Made by a program: the position numbers and the translations under genes. From Paulinella micropora (lineage: Eukaryota > Cercozoa > Imbricatea > Euglyphida): a DNA stretch of 42,071 nt. Numbering within the stretch: position 1 is the stretch's first letter; each line of letters starts with the position of its first letter. Location of the stretch: positions 418,572-460,642 of the forward strand of contig BJOX01000179.1 in NCBI GenBank assembly GCA_009731375.1, in the 5' to 3' direction. A model generated the notes under the pieces. It was not told the origin of the DNA. It saw only the letters and a program-made list of their open reading frames with translations, and did not search any database. Below, one piece after another: positions 8,645 through 18,409 of the stretch.

Positions 8645-9253
8645 ATGTTCGAGCGCTTTGGCTGGACGAGCCAGAGCGCGGTCTTCGAGTCCTGGAAAAG
8701 CTCAGGAAATAGAAAGTGGATCGTTCCCCCTCAGGATCGGAGTGCGTACCCCGAAGGTGTTGGAAGCGACGCCGTCCTGTGCTTTCGTCCCTCTAACGGA
8801 GGAATGTGCCATTTGCGAGGCACGCTTTACGGGAGAGGCCCCGGCATGCAAACGACTATCTCGCGCAGCACGATTGCCAATAGAAATGCAATAGAGGTGA
8901 GTAGCACTCTCCTGGTTCTACCGGCGGCCATCCGCCCTAGCATCACCTGGGTGTCCCGTCTGTGTCAAAGGCCCAGGCCTGAAGAGTATAACCGATACGA
9001 GATGCTCACCGGCGAAGAAAAAATATCAGGCTGGGGCACTAGCAGCAGCCAGCTGTACAGGGACAGGTATGAAATTTCGCCAGATGGTAGTGTCAAGCTG
9101 GTCTGGGTAGTCCTGTGCTGGAGCGAAGAAGACAACCTCAAGCTTGTGAAATATCTACAGAACAGAGAAACGGGAATGTACGTCTGCTTCGGGAACGACG
9201 CGCTGAGCTGGGTGGCGGGCGCACATTCTCTCAAACAAAAGGAAGGACAGTGA
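8645..9253 (+). CDS. Hypothetical protein
   Basis: 202 residues from ATG 8645, not recognised. The frame is open upstream to about 8587 (ERLPEVYVLDAK), so the gene may begin earlier or be joined to the 8044 gene by a frameshift. Visible features are mixed strands with many Trp and Tyr residues (SITWVSRLC, LYRDRYEISPDGSVKLVWVVL) and a cysteine pair around the GGMCHL segment. No membrane span is seen. It belongs to the part of duplication unit 1 that is missing from unit 2. Confidence 0.5.
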   Translation: MFERFGWTSQSAVFESWKSSGNRKWIVPPQDRSAYPEGVGSDAVLCFRPSNGGMCHLRGTLYGRGPGMQTTISRSTIANRNAIEVSSTLLVLPAAIRPSITWVSRLCQRPRPEEYNRYEMLTGEEKISGWGTSSSQLYRDRYEISPDGSVKLVWVVLCWSEEDNLKLVKYLQNRETGMYVCFGNDALSWVAGAHSLKQKEGQ

Positions 9254-9395
9254 GCAGAAAAAAAAGACGTCACGACAAACCGGCGTTCTTTTTCAGTTAT
9301 GACCTGCCGAAAGAAAAAAAAAATGCACACATTGATGTTTAAAACAAAAAGTAGAACAGACGAATTTTTTACAGACAAGCTTGTCGAATGAGTCA

Positions 9396-9610
9396 AATCG
9401 GATTGAAATCTTGAGGAGTTGAACCCCCCAGAGATTCCTACAGCTGGGAGAGGAATCTGCTGTTTGCGCGGCCGGGGGTTCGACGGTGCAGTGTCCTGCT
9501 CGAGCTTGACTTGTCAGGTGTATTAAAAGTGCAACAATTCTTTTCTACAGCTAAAGCAGAGCCGTGGCCGCAGCCGGGGCCTTGCCTGTCAAGCTTTTAA
9601 AAAAGAAATT
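9396..9610 (+). repeat. Short shared repeats downstream of 9253
   Basis: 9398-9450 (ATCGGATTGAAATCTTGAGG through CAGAGATTCCTACAGCTGG) recurs inverted at 21048-21104, next to the Fanzor pseudogene. 9453-9475 and 9565-9604 together match 473-530 (GAATCTGCTGTTTGCGCGGC and CCGGGGCCTTGCCTGT). Here about 90 bp separate the two halves that are contiguous at the left end of the window. Confidence 0.65.
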
Positions 9611-9619
9611 TTCTACGGA

Positions 9620-10015
9620 CTCACGACGCAACGCCCGGCGCATCATCTGCGACGTGGACGGCGAGGCTGTGCTCGTGCTAGAAATTACAGAGCGCATTCT
9701 GGCCGGCAGGTTAATCTATGTTCAATGTTTTAGTACATTGCCCAATCTCTCTTTTTTTTAATTAAATACAATTATTACATTTTTTTTGGTGAAATATGCA
9801 TGAGACCATAGGCCATGATTCAGTCACTTCTGGGAACCGGAGTCGCACACTAGCTATGAATACTACTTTTGCCAAACAAGCCATTCCTGGGGTGTGGTCT
9901 TACCCTCTCTCCCCCCCTACCTCGCTGCCGATGCCTCTTGGGGAAGGGGACAGCGATCTATGCCAACACGAGGAGGGGAGGGATATTCCCCCCCCCCCCC
10001 CCCCCCCCCCCCCCC
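9620..10015 (+). repeat. Duplicated block D, copy 1 (end of unit 1)
   Basis: Near-identical to 15375-15749. It contains a short conserved frame (RIICDVDGEAVLVLEIT, then LIYVQCFSTLPNLSFF) followed by a TTTTTTTTAATTAAAT signal, then a stretch leading into a C homopolymer and gap. The short frame is probably the end of a once longer gene; nothing upstream shows its start. Confidence 0.6.
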
Positions 10016-10387
10016 NNNNNNNNNNNNNNNNNNNNNNNNNNNNNNNNNNNNNNNNNNNNNNNNNNNNNNNNNNNNNNNNNNNNNNNNNNNNNNNNNNNNN
10101 NNNNNNNNNNNNNNNNNNNNNNNNNNNNNNNNNNNNNNNNNNNNNNNNNNNNNNNNNNNNNNNNNNNNNNNNNNNNNNNNNNNNNNNNNNNNNNNNNNNN
10201 NNNNNNNNNNNNNNNNNNNNNNNNNNNNNNNNNNNNNNNNNNNNNNNNNNNNNNNNNNNNNNNNNNNNNNNNNNNNNNNNNNNNNNNNNNNNNNNNNNNN
10301 NNNNNNNNNNNNNNNNNNNNNNNNNNNNNNNNNNNNNNNNNNNNNNNNNNNNNNNNNNNNNNNNNNNNNNNNNNNNNNNNNNNNNNN
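10016..10387. other. Assembly gap (372 N)
   Basis: Unknown sequence with C homopolymers on both sides. Confidence 0.95.
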
Positions 10388-10488
10388 CCCCCCCCCCCCC
10401 CCCCCCCGTCCGCAACACGCAATGGGACTCCGCCCCCATAGTCGTGCCTACTAAATTTAATAAAAACACCAGCGACTTAAAAAAATAA

Positions 10489-11106
10489 ATGCAGAGCAGC
10501 CATAGTCGAGGCAGCCCGCGTGCTGGCCCCACAAGCGACAGCCAACAAGTCTATATTGTGTTTGCCGAAAACGATAGCGACGGCAGTTTGGCCAATTGTA
10601 TCCTGCGCCACTCTCGTTGCACCAGGCTGCTGAAGGCGAACGAAGAAATCGTGAAGAAGACCGTTGAAAGTCCACCTCCCCAACTGCTGCCCCCAATCAA
10701 TGTCCTGCCACTCTTATTTACAAAGCGGGGCCAGGAGGGCGACATTGCATGGATGATGTCACAAGATAAGTACAAGTCTTATTTGTATGTAGTCCCTGAC
10801 AATCCCCAAATTCCAGACACATGTGAAGTCTTTTACACGGGATTACGCAACAAGCCAGACTGCGTGCCGATCAAGTACCCAATCGATCGCACTGGAAGAG
10901 AGCGGCCTATGGAAGACGCCCTGCGCGACATTGAGGCCAGATTGAGTGCAAGCAAACAGTACACCACAGTGTGCTATCCCGCAGATAAATTGAGCTATCT
11001 CTATGCAATGAGGGTTGATATCCCGGTGGACGACACGCGCGCATTCCCACGAAAATTACAGGCACTTGTCCGAAAAATCAACGCTGAGCGTGGACACTGT
11101 CGTTGA
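10489..11106 (+). CDS. Hypothetical protein, soluble
   Basis: 205 residues from ATG 10489, preceded by an A-rich leader. Not confidently recognised. Features: QQVYIVFAENDSDGSLANCIL near the N-terminus, a central YLYVVPDNPQIPDTCEVFYTG, then PIDRTGRERPMEDALRDIEARL and YTTVCYPADKLSYL. This alternation of strands and helices suggests an alpha/beta fold. No membrane span or signal peptide. It has no copy in unit 1 and sits between the two duplication units. The minus-strand frame over its 3' end is read-through of the truncated zinc-ribbon copy. Confidence 0.65.
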   Translation: MQSSHSRGSPRAGPTSDSQQVYIVFAENDSDGSLANCILRHSRCTRLLKANEEIVKKTVESPPPQLLPPINVLPLLFTKRGQEGDIAWMMSQDKYKSYLYVVPDNPQIPDTCEVFYTGLRNKPDCVPIKYPIDRTGRERPMEDALRDIEARLSASKQYTTVCYPADKLSYLYAMRVDIPVDDTRAFPRKLQALVRKINAERGHCR

Positions 11107-11159
11107 AAATCGCCGGCGTGTCCAATAGCCGTTTTTGTTCTTATGTTTTTGTGGCCACA

Positions 11160-11483
11160 CCAGCGGCCCGCGCTAGCTGAGAGTATTTGTTTGTAATAAA
11201 AAATGCCGAAAAAAAAGAAGCAAGAGTGCCAGAAACGAGGGGAAAAGAGTTTTCTTTGGCGTCCGGCCCCAAAAGAAAAGAATTGATTCGCACGGTCTTG
11301 TTTTTTCAAAGCCTCCGTCATACGCGCTGCTTTTTCGGTGGGCGGGGGGCTGGCACTGGCCTCCCGTTGGGTAGCGTACGGAGCGCCGACAAAAATGCTG
11401 TGGTCCTCGGAATCCAACAGCGTCCAATCAGCGGTCTCGTCCTGGCGCGGGCGTCGACAGCGGGGGCAAAACAGCCTTTTCAT
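11160..11483 (-). pseudogene. Truncated zinc-ribbon protein copy (unit 2)
   Basis: Starts MKRLFCPRCRRPRQDE at 11483, matching the start of the gene at 2562, with near-identical upstream DNA including tRNA-Lys. After about 15 residues it diverges to an unrelated, partly low-complexity sequence. The frame stays open to 11001, antisense to the end of the 10489 gene, but that part is unlikely to be functional. The duplication break therefore lies within the first codons of this gene. Confidence 0.7.
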
Positions 11484-11590
11484 TTCGCTTAAAAGTCTCT
11501 CTCTTCTACCAGGTCCAATTACAATGAATTACTCATATATTTACGGCTATTTAGTTTTGGAAGAAAAAAAGAAGAAAAAAAGAAGGCACA

Positions 11591-11661
11591 GCTCCCTGCG
11601 GGGATCGAACCCGCGACTAAATGGTTAAAAGCCACACACTCTCCCTCTGAGTTAAGGGAGC
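11591..11661 (-). tRNA. tRNA-Lys(TTT), copy 2
   Basis: Identical in all 71 positions to the gene at 2668-2738, including the T-T pair at the top of the anticodon stem. Flanking DNA on both sides is also duplicated. Confidence 0.95.
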
Positions 11662-11868
11662 GCTTTCGTGCGCCCTACATTCGTCTCTGCCCCAAAACCC
11701 GCGCCCCTCCCCCCCCGCTTCCCCCTCGGGGGAGACCGGGGGAGAAGAGGAGAAGTGGGAAAGGGGGGAAGGGGGGGGGGCACGCCCCTCCCCTCTAATA
11801 CACTCTTGTCTATAACGTGTGATTTTTAATTCATAACCATACTCGAGCGCGGATCTGGCGGAAAAAAG

Positions 11869-12838
11869 CTAGGCCTCACAAACTTGCAACTTGACCCGCA
11901 GGTACTTGCCAGGAATCCCAAGCTCCTCAAAGTAGGCTAGCGCATCTGAATCTCCGTGTCGGGCCTTGGCTAGCGCTGCACGCCTCTCGTCGTATTCTTC
12001 CGTACCTTGGCGCACCAAGCCACTCGGCTCGTCAAGCGTGTACAGATACATGTCTGCCCCTAGTACATCTTGCGCCAAGGTCGCCTCAAGCTCCAATTCG
12101 CGATCCAACTCGTCGCCCAACGCCCAGCGGTTCTTGGCCACAAGGTAGATAAACAAGTGCCCCAGCGGAAGCTGGGTGGAATTAAAGGTGTTGGCGGGCA
12201 GGCGTTGGCAGATTACCTTACTTACTGAGCTGTGCACGAGATCCGTTCACTGTCGAAAACAGCGCCTTGAGCTGTGCATCGTCATCCAGGCGTAGGACTT
12301 GGCGTGCCGATTTGCGCAGGGCCTCAAGGGCCTCCTGGTTGGCTTGGGACGCCACGAGGGATGCTGCCTCCTTGTCTACTTCCCCGCTCTCCGCGTCGGG
12401 TGCTGGCGCATGCTTGCGTATATACTCGTCTCGCACCTGCTTGGCGTGGTTGGTCAGCGACCGCGCCAGCTTCTCGGCCAAGACACGCGCGTGCTCCACC
12501 ATCAGGAACGGAAAGGCCGCGCCGGGTGCAGGAGAGGCCGCCAGCAACAATCGTCGACGCTTGCACGACTCGTTCTGCTCCTCGAGTCGCGCAATGCGCA
12601 CTTCCTGGGCCAGGATGACCTGACACTGCGCCAGCCGCCCTGCCTGCTCGGAGATGATTTGCTGTTGTGCCGATATAATTTGCTTCTTGTCTGCAATCTG
12701 GCAATCCTTGGATTCCAGCAAACGTTCGAGCTGGGAAATCAACATTGTTTGCAGTGCCACACACTCCTCAGTGGGCACGACAGCGTTCGAAGCTTTGCTG
12801 GAATTGCTAAAAAGCAGCCCCGCTCGCACCCTCCGCAC
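11869..12838 (-). pseudogene. BRO-like gene, 5'-truncated and frameshifted (unit 2)
   Basis: Two minus-strand frames make up most of a BRO-like protein. 12218-12838 carries the coiled coil (CVALQTMLISQLERLLESK, then IISEQAGRLAQ) and a helical region (VEHARVLAEKLARSLTNHAKQ). 11869-12237 carries the C-terminal domain (LPLGHLFIYLVAKNRW, MYLYTLDEPSGLV, FEELGIPGKYLRV). They join by a one-base frameshift near 12230, also present in the unit 1 copy. The MSAQQ N-terminal module is missing: a G/C tract begins at 12845 where it should be. The intact relative is at 27381-28906. Confidence 0.8.
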
Positions 12839-12839
12839 G

Positions 12840-12955
12840 GGCGCAGGGGGGGGGGGTATCCCCTCCCCCCGGGAGGGGGGGAATTAGCTATTCTCTCTCT
12901 CTCTCTCTCTCTGCCTTCTCTCCCCCCCTCCCGCCCGACGAGTGAGTTGAGTGGG

Positions 12956-13009
<54 letters not shown>

Positions 13010-13022
13010 AGGNNNNNNNNNN
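12840..13022. repeat. G/C and CT-microsatellite tract with 10-base gap
   Basis: A palindromic ATCCCCTCCCCCCGGGAGG stretch, a TC microsatellite and a 50-base G run end in a gap at 13013-13022. The tract replaces the N-terminal module of the BRO-like gene downstream of it on the minus strand. Confidence 0.8.
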
Positions 13023-13170
13023 TTGTGCACACCCCCCATTATATCAAGTGACAAATCGAGCTTTAATTTAAAACTTACAGCAAGGATTTCTCTTGTTGCT
13101 AAGATCAGCAACAGAGCCGCGACATGGGAATACAAAAAGAATCTCTAGCGCAGCCAATGCCTTTTTCTCT

Positions 13171-14687
13171 TCACCACATGTCGAGGTCATCCAACACCAT
13201 CTTGTTGAGTACTTTCTTGCGCACATATTGCGCAAAGAGCAACGCATGACGTGCGGCCGCGAGCGAAATGTACTGCGCCTTGCAAGCAGTCCACCACCCA
13301 GAAAATTCCGAATTGAAAATTTGAGGCATCAAGCAATAGTTGCGGGGGTGGTCTAGCCCACCGACGGAGGCAGGGATGATGTGGTCAATGTGCCACGCCA
13401 ATTTCCGTCTGCCCTTGCAATCAAAATAGTCGCGCAGCAAGAGATTCTTCTTGTTTTTCTTGACCCACTGGCGCACACGATCTCGTGACATGAAGTGTTT
13501 GGTATTAGTTAGAGGCTTTACAAAACCAAGGTAAAGCGGGGGAACGCCAATCTCCGACTTTTTGTACAGTGATTTCATCTTGCTCATGATTGCCCGGAGG
13601 ACGCGTTTGCCTTGTGGGTTCGAAATGTCATCTGCTTCCCAGCTGTGCAGGTCATGTTTGCTCATCCCGTGGGCCTTCATCACGTCTTCTCCCGCACCGT
13701 CCCCTTGTATCGCTTGCTTAGGTATGACCGCATCAATCTTGCGGCGCTTGGGTGTGCTTTCCATGTCTTCTGCTCTGCGGCGCTTGGGTGCCGCATGCTC
13801 CTCCGGAGTGCTTGCAACTGATTGCTTGCACGTTGCTGCGATGGCGTTGCTTGCGTCTGGCTTGGCTTCAGGTTGTGCGGAGGCCTGTACTGCTTGGGGC
13901 TGGCGCGCCTCAGACATAGGGAACTGGGGTACAATGGGTGCATTCGGCAACAACTCGGCGGGCTGTGCGTGCACGTGTGCCTGCAGACTTGTGCCTGGCT
14001 GAGTCGCCCCCGAAATCCCCATGGCGTGTTGTTTGTCTATCTCTTTCGTGTAGGTAGCCATTGATTTTGGTGCATGCAATGACACGTCTGGGGGCCCAGA
14101 TGCTGTTGATTCTGTTTGCACGGGCGTGGCTTCGGGGGTTGGTTCCGGTGCCGGAAGCTCTTGGCTCGCATGCACTCCTTGCGCTTGGGCATCAACTGTT
14201 CCATGTCCTTCCCAGACTCCCATACGTGTCGGCGCAGCGGCAACGCCGATTCCAGTGCAGCACACCCCAACACGGCGCGATGTGCCAGGTTTGATATTTC
14301 CTTCTTCAATTCGTGGTATCTTGTATTGTTCAACGAGCTAAGCACGGTTATGACGTCTTGCAGTTGGAGACAAGGAACCGCTCGAGAATCACCTTCGACT
14401 GTCTCCTTTTTCATTACACCAGTCTTGTATGCAAAAGTAAAATACTTGATGCAGAGATGCTCATTCTTTTTTTTCTTCTGGATCCACCTATTCCACGCTT
14501 GTTTCTGGCCACAACCGATGAACACCGCAATTGCATCGACGATAGAGTATAAATTGTCGGGTGCTTGTCTTATAGTAGACAATTCTTCTTTGGTGAGCCC
14601 CATGAGAATCTTATTCTCTTGCACCACATCTGCCGGATTGCTAACTTGTGCTTCGGCCACCGAACCCGTGGCTTGCTGCGCGCTCAT
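13171..14687 (-). pseudogene. BRO-HNH protein, copy 2, frameshifted in the linker
   Basis: The N-terminal part (14687 to about 14170) starts MSAQQATGSVAEAQ and has NLYSIVDAIAVFIGC, IKYFTF and CLQLQDVITVLSSL, ending in MPKRKE. It then shifts frame: relative to copy 1 about 34 bp are missing near 14165. The next frame (ending 13171) continues the Ala/Pro/Gln-rich linker, basic KRRKID, then the SWEADDISNPQGKRVLRAI segment deleted from copy 1, and a full HNH domain (WHIDHIIPASVGGLDHPRNY). So copy 1 is broken before the HNH domain and copy 2 in the linker; each retains what the other lost. The nuclease half could be expressed alone. Confidence 0.85.
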
Positions 14688-14727
14688 GCGGAGTTTACAA
14701 TTTGTATGTTTGTGCAAGCGTGTACGC
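14688..14727 (-). promoter_or_regulatory. Conserved upstream module of the MSAQQ genes (copy at 14687)
   Basis: GCACAAACATACAAATTGT then AAACTCCGC precedes the ATG on the minus strand, as at 6391 and 3924. Confidence 0.5.
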
Positions 14728-14814
14728 GGAACGCTATCAGGGGTATTAGTATTATTTTCTTCTCGTTTCCCCCCCCCCCCCCCCCCCCTTTCCTGACAAC
14801 AACTTCGGGAGGGG

Positions 14815-14937
14815 NNNNNNNNNNNNNNNNNNNNNNNNNNNNNNNNNNNNNNNNNNNNNNNNNNNNNNNNNNNNNNNNNNNNNNNNNNNNNNNNNNNNNN
14901 NNNNNNNNNNNNNNNNNNNNNNNNNNNNNNNNNNNNN
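14815..14937. other. Assembly gap (123 N)
   Basis: Unknown sequence; a C run follows on the right. Confidence 0.95.
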
Positions 14938-15374
14938 CCCCCCCCCCCCCCCCCCCCCCCCCCCCGCGGTCCGACGAATGAGTTTGAGCGGGCGGGGGTG
15001 GAGGGGGGAGGGAGGAGAGTGAGAGGGGAGCGGATAGTGCATAAACCCCCCTCCCCCCGCCCGCAACACACATCGGGAGGAAGGGAAAGAAAGGGAGAGG
15101 CAAGGGGGGAGGGGGGGAAATATCCCCTCCCCCCTCGCAAGTGCACAGTTGCACCCCTTCCACCCTGAGGGAGGGGGGGAACATCATACCCAACGGGTAC
15201 CCAGAGCTCGCGTCGTCCAGCAGCCGGTATCATAGGATTGGCGTGCTAGCTATGCGCGCTGGCGCATAACACGCGCCCCTGTGCCGACCCGGGGTGTGTG
15301 AGGCCGCGCAGCTTGTGCTGCGCTAGGCTGCTTCGCTAACCTTGACGCGCAGCCGGACCTTCAGAGCCCCCCCG
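14938..15374. other. Gene-free region with purine-rich and hairpin-rich sequence
   Basis: C homopolymer, then GACGAATGAGTTTGAGCGGG (a near match lies at 12935-12958), GGGAGG-type simple sequence, and from 15190 a GC-rich stretch with self-complementary segments such as GCGCG/CGCGC around 15262-15284. No convincing open frame or tRNA was found. Confidence 0.5.
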
Positions 15375-15749
15375 CGGACTCACGACGCAACGCCCGGCGC
15401 ATCATCTGCGACGTGGACGGCGAGGCTGTGCTCGTGCTAGAAATTACAGAGTGCATTCTGGCCGGCAGTTTAATCTATGTTCAATGTTTTAGTACCTTGC
15501 CCAATCTCTCTTTTTTTTAATTAAATACAATTAATACATTTTTTTTTGGTGAAATATGCACTTCTGGCAACCGGAGTCGCACACTAGCTATGAATACTAC
15601 TTTTGCCAAACAAGCCATTCCTGGGGTGTGGTCTTACCCTCTCTCCCCCCCTACCTCGCTGCCGATGCCTCTTGGGGAAGGGGACAGCGATCTATGCCAA
15701 CACGAGGAGGGGAGGGATATTCCCCCCCCCCCCCCCCCCCCCCCCCCCC
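15375..15749 (+). repeat. Duplicated block D, copy 2 (end of unit 2)
   Basis: Matches 9620-10015: the RIICDVDGEAVLVLEIT frame, an AATTAAATACAATTA signal and a stretch running into a C homopolymer. It lacks about 25 bp present in copy 1 near 9800. Confidence 0.7.
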
Positions 15750-16231
15750 NNNNNNNNNNNNNNNNNNNNNNNNNNNNNNNNNNNNNNNNNNNNNNNNNNN
15801 NNNNNNNNNNNNNNNNNNNNNNNNNNNNNNNNNNNNNNNNNNNNNNNNNNNNNNNNNNNNNNNNNNNNNNNNNNNNNNNNNNNNNNNNNNNNNNNNNNNN
15901 NNNNNNNNNNNNNNNNNNNNNNNNNNNNNNNNNNNNNNNNNNNNNNNNNNNNNNNNNNNNNNNNNNNNNNNNNNNNNNNNNNNNNNNNNNNNNNNNNNNN
16001 NNNNNNNNNNNNNNNNNNNNNNNNNNNNNNNNNNNNNNNNNNNNNNNNNNNNNNNNNNNNNNNNNNNNNNNNNNNNNNNNNNNNNNNNNNNNNNNNNNNN
16101 NNNNNNNNNNNNNNNNNNNNNNNNNNNNNNNNNNNNNNNNNNNNNNNNNNNNNNNNNNNNNNNNNNNNNNNNNNNNNNNNNNNNNNNNNNNNNNNNNNNN
16201 NNNNNNNNNNNNNNNNNNNNNNNNNNNNNNN
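15750..16231. other. Assembly gap (482 N)
   Basis: Unknown sequence between C homopolymers. Confidence 0.95.
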
Positions 16232-16660
16232 CCCCCCCCGCGCTTGGCGCACCAAACAAGTCCTTGGCGCACTTTCTTTGCCCCCGGAAAACAAACCTCA
16301 TTATAGGCGGCTTTCCCACTTAAACCGGACCCGCCTGTCCGTTTTGCGTAAATCGTGCGCTTTTTCTATTCCAAGCGCAAAAAGTTGGCGTGCTATTGCG
16401 TATGGCAATCGTTCCTTTGAGGCGCTGGCCGGCAAGACCGGCGCGGGCTCTGCGCTAGTGTCAATGCTGCGTGATCCCGGCAATGGTCTGTGCCTGCCTT
16501 CTCTAGAAACGTGCACGCTCTCGACCTGATGTCCAGCCACCTCTGCTTTCTTCTGGTGAACAATACAAATAACCATCACCGTCGCTTTCTGGCAAAAGCC
16601 TGTATGAAAAGTAAAAAATGTTTTGGAATTTACGCCACAAAGCTGCACGCTTCTTTTTTT
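16232..16660. other. Region without an assignable gene
   Basis: A plus-strand frame coming out of the gap (ending 16529; it includes AIAYGNRSFEALAGKTGAGSAL) could be the 3' end of a gene whose start is in the gap, but nothing recognisable supports it. Bases 16617-16645 (TTTTGGAATTTACGCCACAAAGCTG) repeat 1380-1405. Confidence 0.4.
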
Positions 16661-16666
16661 TTTAAT

Positions 16667-18271
16667 TTAATTTTCGGGCATTGTCTGTACGATGAGCCCA
16701 AGACGACGCAATCCTGCAGCAGCCTCTTGCGGGGACAAACTAGCTGTCTGGCGCTGGCGTGCTAGTGCTTGCTCTTTGTTTGCAATAGCATCTATATCTA
16801 AAGACAAGTCGATGCACTTATTTGCAATCCTTTGGTAGTAGTACGAGCGATAGCAAATGAGTACCAAAATCGTAATTGCGCATGCTGGAATGGCTAGCAA
16901 TGAATAGAAACATAGCCTGTGCAATGGTGCAGCAGTGCTCACAGCTGTGCCAGATGCTGCAGCAATTTGTGACACACTCGTGCTAGCCACCAACCCTTTG
17001 TTCGGTGTGATGCTTGCTCTGGAGGGATTCTCAAAGCTGGGCTGGGCTGTGGCAGCTTGCACACCTGGGCTAGGCAAATTGCAATTGCCAGCCTTTGCTG
17101 CAGCCACACACGCGGTAACACAAGCCGACATGCACGCTGGGGTCGCCCGAGGACTGAGCTCTGTGACAGAAGAAGGATCCGGATTGGTCTGCACGGCGCT
17201 GCCAATTGGGCTGGGACTGCCAGATGATGTCGCAGATCCGGTAGGACTGGCGCTGCTAGATACTGTCGCAGAGGCGGTTGTACTAGTGCTGCCAGATACT
17301 GTTGCAGAAGCAGTAGGGCTAGTGCTTCCTGAGAGTGTCACGGAGGCAGTTGGGCTAGTGCTGCTTGAGAGCGTCGCGGACGCAGTTGGGCTAGGGCTGC
17401 TTGACAGTGTCGTGGAGCCACTTTCACTCGGGCTGCCTGAAAATGTCACGGAGCCACTCGAGCTGCCGCTATTCGAGAAGGTGATAGAGCGCGTGGGGCT
17501 AGTGCTGTCCGAGGATGTTGTAGAGCCCATTGGGCTAACAGCGACTGGACTCGGCGACGGCGTGGGGCTGGCGCTCTCAAAACAGGTGTAATTGGCCGAC
17601 AGTCTTGGCTGCAGAACTAATGCATCAGTCATATACCTCATGCGAGTGACATATGTTCTGTAAGGGCGCGAGGTCTCGACCTGTTCTAGATAGGTTCCTA
17701 CTTTTGCAACGAGGAAGACCTCAGCCCGGGCTGTAGCTGGCGCATTCCACTCAACAAGCACCCTGGAACACCGAGGGAATTGGTCCGTGCTGCCCAAACA
17801 AGATGGCTGGCAGCAACCGTGTAGAGCACTATCTGGAATACTATTGTATCCGTTATAGTCATAGTATTCGTAGTCACCGCGTACATAACCCTCTTCGAAG
17901 CAGCCAGCCGGGTTTCCACAGGCGTCCGATGCTTGGATCACAAAGTCATCTATGTATTTCACGCTTGTCCAGGAAGAGCTACTTTGTTCGAACCGTGATG
18001 GCACGAATTCTTTAATTTCGAAATAGATTTTCTCCAGCGCGGAATACGCGTTTGTGTACCGGAACTTCTGTTGGTCGGGATCAAAGCGCAGGGCCCGGAC
18101 TTCGTACACGTCGACATTGGCTAGGTTATCGTAGTAACCCGAACGGCTTGTCCAAGCGTTGGGAGGCACGCAGGTGAAAGCCATCGGATCGGACAGGGGC
18201 GTGCAAGCTCTGAGAAATTTTTTGATGTCGGCGACAATTCTAAGAGGATAGGAAGCCCGCGCCTGACACAA
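16667..18271 (-). CDS. Mucin-like type I membrane glycoprotein
   Basis: Up to 534 residues. An N-terminal ectodomain (about 30-235) is rich in Tyr and Cys (DACGNPAGCFEEGYVRGDYE, HGCCQPSCLGS). It is followed by about 130 residues of imperfect Ser/Thr/Pro repeats of the type SGSTSPTASATVS (bases about 17210-17560), a second Cys patch (TPACMSACVTACVAAAKAG), and a membrane span near residue 455 (SLLAIPACAITILVLICY). A cytoplasmic tail follows. The repeats would be heavily O-glycosylated, as expected of a surface or virion glycoprotein. The start is uncertain: the frame opens with TTG and no signal peptide is visible before the first internal ATG, so the true N-terminus may lie upstream in another frame or exon. 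No specific family recognised. Confidence 0.75.
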   Translation of the reverse strand: MCQARASYPLRIVADIKKFLRACTPLSDPMAFTCVPPNAWTSRSGYYDNLANVDVYEVRALRFDPDQQKFRYTNAYSALEKIYFEIKEFVPSRFEQSSSSWTSVKYIDDFVIQASDACGNPAGCFEEGYVRGDYEYYDYNGYNSIPDSALHGCCQPSCLGSTDQFPRCSRVLVEWNAPATARAEVFLVAKVGTYLEQVETSRPYRTYVTRMRYMTDALVLQPRLSANYTCFESASPTPSPSPVAVSPMGSTTSSDSTSPTRSITFSNSGSSSGSVTFSGSPSESGSTTLSSSPSPTASATLSSSTSPTASVTLSGSTSPTASATVSGSTSTTASATVSSSASPTGSATSSGSPSPIGSAVQTNPDPSSVTELSPRATPACMSACVTACVAAAKAGNCNLPSPGVQAATAQPSFENPSRASITPNKGLVASTSVSQIAAASGTAVSTAAPLHRLCFYSLLAIPACAITILVLICYRSYYYQRIANKCIDLSLDIDAIANKEQALARQRQTASLSPQEAAAGLRRLGLIVQTMPEN

Positions 18272-18409
18272 TTGTATTTAAAAAAAAATGAGCTAACCTG
18301 TTTCTCGACCACGCCCCGTCCCCTCGCCCGACTTTTGTTCAGACAAGGCTGTTAATAATCAAGACTCAATTTCTTTTTCGCCACAAGAAGAACTGCCCCC
18401 TTTTTTTTC

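Noticed and set aside
9115-9342. Frame ending FFFSYDLPKEKKNAHIDV
   Set aside because: It overlaps the better-supported frame 8645-9253 and its tail lies in A/T-rich 3' sequence.
10019-10387. Long frames crossing large assembly gaps
   Set aside because: Unknown bases were read through; no conclusion is possible about what lies in the gaps.
17210-17560. Tandem array that might be a CRISPR
   Set aside because: The repeats are imperfect, in-frame Ser/Thr/Pro codons without spacers. No CRISPR array is present in the window.
16935-17591. 218-residue plus-strand frame with Val/Leu-rich repeats
   Set aside because: It is the antisense reading of the Ser/Thr/Pro repeat region of the membrane glycoprotein.
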